Origin: Candidatus Lindowiibacteriota bacterium
GTDB taxonomy: Bacteria; Lindowbacteria; 2-12-FULL-62-27
Length of the DNA stretch: 19,928 nucleotides
Direction of reading: 5' to 3'
Assembly: GCA_023249255.1 (NCBI GenBank)
Contig: JAHFCY010000030.1
Location: 1-19,928, forward strand
Shown: piece by piece, positions 15,874-19,928 of the stretch
Numbering within the stretch: the stretch's first letter is position 1
Layout of the letters: each line of letters opens with the position of its first letter
The notes under the pieces: generated by a model
The model's input: only the letters and a program-made list of their open reading frames with translations
Told to the model about the DNA's origin: nothing
Database searches by the model: none
Made by a program: the position numbers and the translations under genes

Positions 15874-16437
15874 TTATTCTTTTCCCAGATACTGGCCGGT
15901 TTCGGTGTTCACGCGGACGCGGTCGCCCGGCTGGATGAAAATCGGGACCTGAACTTCGTGGCCGGTTTCAAGCATGGCGAGTTTGGTCGCGCCGCTGACC
16001 CGGTCACCTTTCACGCCGGCCTCCGACGTTTTGATGGTCAGCGTCATGGCGGCCGGCAGTTCGATGCCGATGGGCGCGCCTTCAAGAAAATTGATCGGCA
16101 CTTCGGCGTTTTCCGGAATGAATTTCGCCGCGTCTGCCGCGATCGTTCTTGGAATCCGCTTCTCCTCGTAGTCTTTCAGGTCGAGAAAGATCAGCGCGTC
16201 GTCGTCGGAATACATGAACTGCATCTTGCGCGATTCGAGAAACATCTGCTCGAACTTGTCGCCCTGCCGGAAATTCATCTCCAGCACCTGTCCCGTCTTG
16301 ATGTCGCGCAGGCGCGTCTTGATGGTCGGCGCGCGCATCTGCATTTTCACGTGCTGAAACTCGAGGATCGTGCAGATCCGATGATCGACTTTGATGGTGA
16401 TGCCGTTTTTAAATTCGTTCGGTCCAATTTGTGCCAT
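15874..16437 (-). CDS. efp: Translation elongation factor P
   Basis: EF-P enters the ribosomal E site and relieves stalling at polyproline. The 187 residues show the KOW-like N-domain ([21 protein letters not shown]) and two OB domains, ending with [25 protein letters not shown], the EF-P C-terminal signature. In the tip loop that normally reads PGKG, with a modified Lys or Arg at position 34, this protein reads MQMRA, with Met34 and Arg35. Start ATG 16437 is one base after the pepQ stop. Its place between pepQ and accB is the conserved order seen in many bacteria. Confidence 0.95.
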   Translation of the reverse strand: MAQIGPNEFKNGITIKVDHRICTILEFQHVKMQMRAPTIKTRLRDIKTGQVLEMNFRQGDKFEQMFLESRKMQFMYSDDDALIFLDLKDYEEKRIPRTIAADAAKFIPENAEVPINFLEGAPIGIELPAAMTLTIKTSEAGVKGDRVSGATKLAMLETGHEVQVPIFIQPGDRVRVNTETGQYLGKE

Positions 16438-16438
16438 G

Positions 16439-17506
16439 TCACATCCTCCAGGATAATTCCTTGGAACTTTTTGTCAGAACATCGAACCTGCCTCGCCAGA
16501 GGCATGCCATGTCCTCGATCCGCACGCCGCCGATGCCGCGCCGGTACAGTCCCGGCTCGACCGTGAAAACCATGCCGTCGCGGAGCGTCCGGCCTTTGGG
16601 CGACAGATACGGTTCTTCGTGGATTTTCATGCCAACGCCGTGGCCAAGGCTGTGAAGATAGTAATTGGTCAGGCGCTTCTTTTTCAACCTCTGCCCTATC
16701 TTTTTTGAAATCGTCACCGGGTCCCGGCAGCCGCCGGAAATCAGACGGTAGGCGAGGTTCTGTATGCCCATCACCTCATCGCGGAACCGGACGAACCACG
16801 CGGGCGGGGAACCGCGGCGGCGGAGCAAAAACGGCGTTCGCGTGAAATCGGAGCAATAGCCGCCGAGTTTCAGGCCCATGTCCACCATGAGAGGTTCGTC
16901 ACCCGCAATTTTTTTTTCGCCCGGCTCGGCATGCGGCTCGGCCGTGGCCGGACCCGAGGCGACGATCGGCTCGAACGACATTTCCTCCGCGCCCAGACGC
17001 ATCGCCTCAAGTTTGATGGCCGATGACAGTTCCCTCTCGGTCATGCCGATTCGGACGATCCAGCGCAGGCGCGTCCAGAGTTCGTCGGTCAGACGGACGG
17101 CCTCGCGAATCACCGCCAGTTCTTTCGGCGTTTTGACCACTCGAATCAGGTCGGCGAGATGTTCAGCGTCTGAAACCTCGATTCCATTGGAGGCGCCAAG
17201 AATTTTTTTGTATGTCGAGGCGTTCAGGCTGTCCGGGTCGACACAAACAGTCTGAATTCCGCCTGCCCGGAGCCGGTGGAAGACGCCGGCAAAATCTCCG
17301 CCGCTTCTGACGACCGACCACTTCCTCCCCAGCATCCGCCGCGCCTTGAAAATGTAGCGGCCGTCCACAAAAAGAGTCCGGATGCGCCGGCCAACCACCG
17401 CCACGCCCGCCGTAAAACGGGCGCCGGTCAGATACCGGAGGCTGACCGGATCCGAAAAAATGGCCGCGACGGACGGCGAGTCGATATCGGGATGGCGGAT
17501 TTTCAT
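16439..17506 (-). CDS. pepQ: M24B-family Xaa-Pro peptidase
   Basis: A 355-residue pita-bread metallopeptidase of family M24B that cleaves X-Pro peptides (aminopeptidase P or prolidase; the two cannot be told apart here). The creatinase-like N-domain covers about residues 1-120. The five metal ligands are visible in the catalytic domain: Asp in VDMGLK, Asp in YCSDFTRT, His in HSLGHGVGM, Glu in FTVEPGLY and Glu in VRIEDM. Start ATG 17506 lies 9 nt after the aroQ stop. The aroQ-pepQ-efp order is common and suggests co-expression with translation genes. Confidence 0.92.
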   Translation of the reverse strand: MKIRHPDIDSPSVAAIFSDPVSLRYLTGARFTAGVAVVGRRIRTLFVDGRYIFKARRMLGRKWSVVRSGGDFAGVFHRLRAGGIQTVCVDPDSLNASTYKKILGASNGIEVSDAEHLADLIRVVKTPKELAVIREAVRLTDELWTRLRWIVRIGMTERELSSAIKLEAMRLGAEEMSFEPIVASGPATAEPHAEPGEKKIAGDEPLMVDMGLKLGGYCSDFTRTPFLLRRRGSPPAWFVRFRDEVMGIQNLAYRLISGGCRDPVTISKKIGQRLKKKRLTNYYLHSLGHGVGMKIHEEPYLSPKGRTLRDGMVFTVEPGLYRRGIGGVRIEDMACLWRGRFDVLTKSSKELSWRM

Positions 17507-17515
17507 TCTCCGGCT

Positions 17516-17977
17516 TCACTCATCATTGGACTCCAGCATCGTCACGGCCATCTCAAGAGCGAGCAGATAGGAAAATACGCCAAATCCCGCGATGGCGCCG
17601 ACGCAAGCCGGGGCGACTGCGCTGGACCGGCGGAACGTCTCGCGAGAACCGACGTTCGACAGGTGGACTTCGATCGCCGGAAGTTTGGACGCGGCGATCG
17701 CGTCGCGGATGGCATGGGACGAATGCGTGTAGGCGGCGGGGTTGATGATGAGAAAATCGTGGGCGCCGCCGGCCGAGTTGATTTTGGCAACAAGGTCTCC
17801 TTCGGAATTGCTCTGGAATATCTCGACCGTCACGCCCAATTTTTCCGCGGTGTTTCGGATGTCCTCGTCGATTTCGCCCAGCGTCAGATCGCCGTAGATG
17901 TCTTTCTCGCGCGATCCGAGGCGGTCGAGATTCGGACCGTGAACGATCAAAACGCGTCGGGATTCTTTTTTCGCCAT
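17516..17977 (-). CDS. aroQ: Type II 3-dehydroquinate dehydratase
   Basis: AroQ catalyses the third shikimate step, 3-dehydroquinate to 3-dehydroshikimate. The 153-residue protein is the normal length. Motifs: VHGPNLDRLGSRE with the catalytic tyrosine in KDIYG, FQSNSEGDLV, IINPAAYTHSS, and EVHLSNVGSRETFRRSS. The catalytic His (EVHLSN) and the substrate-binding Arg residues are kept, although the family's usual SNIHAREEFR is altered to SNVGSRETFR. Start ATG 17977 lies 6 nt after the aroC stop, so the two shikimate genes are probably coupled. Confidence 0.95.
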   Translation of the reverse strand: MAKKESRRVLIVHGPNLDRLGSREKDIYGDLTLGEIDEDIRNTAEKLGVTVEIFQSNSEGDLVAKINSAGGAHDFLIINPAAYTHSSHAIRDAIAASKLPAIEVHLSNVGSRETFRRSSAVAPACVGAIAGFGVFSYLLALEMAVTMLESNDE

Positions 17978-17983
17978 GTCAGG

Positions 17984-19156
17984 TCACCGGATCCTTTTCA
18001 AAAATTGCCGGACGGACGACTGCACGTCCCCGAGATGATCTCCAGCGAATTTTTCCAAAAATGCGTCGGCCAGAATAAAGGCCAGCACGCCTTCGGCCAC
18101 GATCGCGGCGGCCGGCAGGGCGCAGACGTCGGACCGCTCATAGCGGCTGATCGTCGCACGGCGGGTTTTCAGGTCGACGCTCCGGAGAGGCTTCAAGAGG
18201 GTCGAAATCGGTTTCATCGCGCCGCGGACGACAATCGGCTCGCCCGTCGACATGCCGCCCTCGATCCCGCCGTGGCGGTTCGTCCGGCGGTAAAATCCGC
18301 GGGCGCGGGAATAGAAAATCTCGTCATGGACTTTCGATCCCGGCAAAACGGCGCCGCCGAATCCATCGCCGATCTCGACCGCCTTCTGGGCATGGATCGA
18401 GAGAATTCCGAACGCCAGCCGCGCGTCCAACTTCCGGTCCCACTGCATGCAACTTCCAAGTCCCGGCGGCACGTTGAAAAAAACGACTTCGTATAATCCG
18501 CCGAGCGTGTCGCCATGGCGGCGGGCCGCGTCAATGGCGGCCACCATTTTTTTCGACGCCGACGGATCGGCGCACCGCACCGGCGACGAGTCGACCGCGC
18601 GGACAAACTTCGGGGGACTCGCCCGGCCGGTCCAATCGCGGCGGCGGACGGCGACGGACCCGAGATTCGTCACGTGCGAAAGCCACGACACGCCAAAGGG
18701 CCGCAGAAGTTCCTTGCAGATCGCGCCGGCGGCCGTGCGGGCGGCGGTCTCCCGGGCGCTCGACCGCTCGATGACGTTCCGGATGTCGTCATGGCCAAAT
18801 TTTTGAACGCCCGCAAGGTCCGCGTGGCCGGGCCGCGCGAGCGTGATCGGCTTGTAATCTTTGGGCGGCGCGCCTTCGACCGCCATCTTTCTTTCCCAGT
18901 TGACGAAATCGAGATTTCGGATCTGAAAGGCGATGGGACTGCCGAGCGTTTTGCCGAATCGGATTCCCGATAGAATTTCAATCTCATCTTTTTCAATTTT
19001 CATCCTGCCGCCGCGGCCGTGTCCGCCCTGGCGTTTCTTAAGCTCCGCGTTCACGCGGGACGGGTCGACCGGCACGCCGGCCGGCATGCCTTCCAGAATC
19101 ACAACCACCGCCTTGCCGTGCGATTCGCCAGCCGTCAATACACGCAGATTGTTCAT
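17984..19156 (-). CDS. aroC: Chorismate synthase
   Basis: AroC makes chorismate from EPSP, the last shikimate step, using reduced FMN. The 390 residues carry the family signatures in order: LTAGESHGKA with the first catalytic His, RQGGHGRGGRMKIEKDE, FGKTLGSPIAF, RPGHADLAGVQKFGHDDIRNVIERSSARETAAR with the second, GGIEGGMSTGEPIVVR, and YERSDVCALPAAAIVAEG. Length is typical. Start ATG 19156 lies 12 nt after the pilD stop. Confidence 0.97.
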   Translation of the reverse strand: MNNLRVLTAGESHGKAVVVILEGMPAGVPVDPSRVNAELKKRQGGHGRGGRMKIEKDEIEILSGIRFGKTLGSPIAFQIRNLDFVNWERKMAVEGAPPKDYKPITLARPGHADLAGVQKFGHDDIRNVIERSSARETAARTAAGAICKELLRPFGVSWLSHVTNLGSVAVRRRDWTGRASPPKFVRAVDSSPVRCADPSASKKMVAAIDAARRHGDTLGGLYEVVFFNVPPGLGSCMQWDRKLDARLAFGILSIHAQKAVEIGDGFGGAVLPGSKVHDEIFYSRARGFYRRTNRHGGIEGGMSTGEPIVVRGAMKPISTLLKPLRSVDLKTRRATISRYERSDVCALPAAAIVAEGVLAFILADAFLEKFAGDHLGDVQSSVRQFLKRIR

Positions 19157-19168
19157 GACATGCTCCCT

Positions 19169-19928
19169 CTAAAAACCGTATCGTGAAATCAGCCAGTCGC
19201 CGAAATACGGCGCGATAGCCGCGCCCAGCGCCAGCGACGGACCGAACGGAACGTAATCTTTGCGGCCTTTCTTGCCGGCCAGGATGAACACGATCGCCGA
19301 CGCACCGCCGATGAAAACTGCATAGAGCAGAGCCGCCGATTCCATCCGCGGCCCCAGGAACGCGCCCGAAAACGCGGCGAATTTCACGTCTCCGAGTCCC
19401 ATCGCGGCAAGACCCTGACGACGATACCACAGCGTCCCGAGAAATTGAATGAGCCACAGAATTCCGCCGCCGATGACCAATCCCTGAAATGATTCGGCCA
19501 GCCGGGCGGACGGACGGACGCCCGTCAGGGGGTCATGCCCCCAGAGCGACAACAGCATGCCGGCAATCATACCGGGATACGTGATCACGTCGAGAATCAG
19601 GAAATGATCGAGATCAATGAACGTGATGACGATCAGCGCGCAGTAAAATACGAGAAACGTTGCGGCGGTCGAATAGTCCTGATGCGTAACATAGGCGACA
19701 TAGACGAACCAGAAAACCGAGCCGGTCAGAATTTCGACGAGGGCATATCGCGGCGAAATTCGCGCGGCGCAGTGCCGGCATCGGCCGCGCTGAATCAGCC
19801 AACTGGCAACCGGCACGAGTTCCGCGGGACCGAGGACCGTCCGGCACGACGGACATTTCGAGCGCGGCGTCACGATCGATTCGCCGAGGGGCAGGCGAAG
19901 GATGCAGACGTTGAGGAAACTGCCGACG
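19169..19928 (-). CDS. pilD: Type IV prepilin peptidase/N-methyltransferase, N-terminus cut by window edge
   Basis: PilD cleaves and N-methylates prepilins and pseudopilins in the inner membrane. The frame runs to the window edge; the true start lies beyond 19928, and GSFLNVCILRLPLGESIV, typical of the first helix and loop, is already visible there. The four-cysteine zinc site (CPSC, CRHC), the first catalytic Asp in IDLDHFLILD and the second in GLGDVKF are all present. About seven hydrophobic segments are seen. The stop is TAG. It heads the visible part of the pilD-aroC-aroQ-pepQ-efp-accBC string; type IV pilus or type II secretion genes are likely elsewhere. Confidence 0.94.
   Translation of the reverse strand, partial: VGSFLNVCILRLPLGESIVTPRSKCPSCRTVLGPAELVPVASWLIQRGRCRHCAARISPRYALVEILTGSVFWFVYVAYVTHQDYSTAATFLVFYCALIVITFIDLDHFLILDVITYPGMIAGMLLSLWGHDPLTGVRPSARLAESFQGLVIGGGILWLIQFLGTLWYRRQGLAAMGLGDVKFAAFSGAFLGPRMESAALLYAVFIGGASAIVFILAGKKGRKDYVPFGPSLALGAAIAPYFGDWLISRYGF

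Overview
The window is a GC-rich bacterial chromosome segment, almost all of it transcribed from the minus strand; kup is the only plus-strand gene. A prepilin peptidase, an HDOD protein, a pyruvate dehydrogenase of the separate E1alpha/E1beta type and an aroC-aroQ-pepQ-efp-accB-accC string point to a free-living, probably diderm bacterium. A COG1784 TctA-like protein (best known from archaea), a c-di-AMP riboswitch and a stand-alone ThiD2 suggest a poorly cultured lineage (PVC/Omnitrophota-like or similar). That placement is a guess; no rRNA or other strong marker is present. I saw no tRNA, rRNA, CRISPR array or insertion sequence.

Layout, in minus-strand transcription order from the right end: (1) 19928-14008: pilD (cut by the window edge), aroC, aroQ, pepQ, efp, accB, accC, tightly packed as one likely operon joining pilin processing, shikimate pathway, translation and fatty-acid synthesis genes. 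The last two genes both carry striking lesions. accC has a TAG exactly where the catalytic glutamate (E. coli Glu296) should be, and accB has Glu in place of the biotinylated lysine. (2) 11725-13947, plus strand: kup behind a well-matched ydaO/c-di-AMP riboswitch, with a visible set of competing helices that could hide or free the kup ribosome binding site. (3) 11629-7821: an OB-fold/zinc-ribbon membrane protein, a COG1784 membrane protein and a YdjM/DUF457-type membrane hydrolase. This compact three-gene unit has no assigned function and is the best candidate here for an undescribed system. (4) 7720-5159: Asp23, ThiD2, HDOD and MBL-fold hydrolase genes linked by ATGA/GTGA overlaps. (5) 5139-3855: an AT-rich regulatory island and an AAA_14/DUF4143 ATPase that looks acquired, interrupting an otherwise metabolic string. 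(6) 3755-1: a 43-codon signal-peptide ORF, thiE, pdhA, pdhB and the start of the E2 gene.

How they fit together: ThiD2 (HMP-P kinase) and ThiE (thiamine phosphate synthase) make the precursor of thiamine diphosphate, the cofactor of the pyruvate dehydrogenase E1 encoded directly after thiE. ThiD2 and ThiE are commonly one fused protein; here they are separate, about 3.3 kb apart on the same strand. Pyruvate dehydrogenase yields acetyl-CoA, the substrate of the AccBC carboxylase, whose genes here look inactivated or repurposed.
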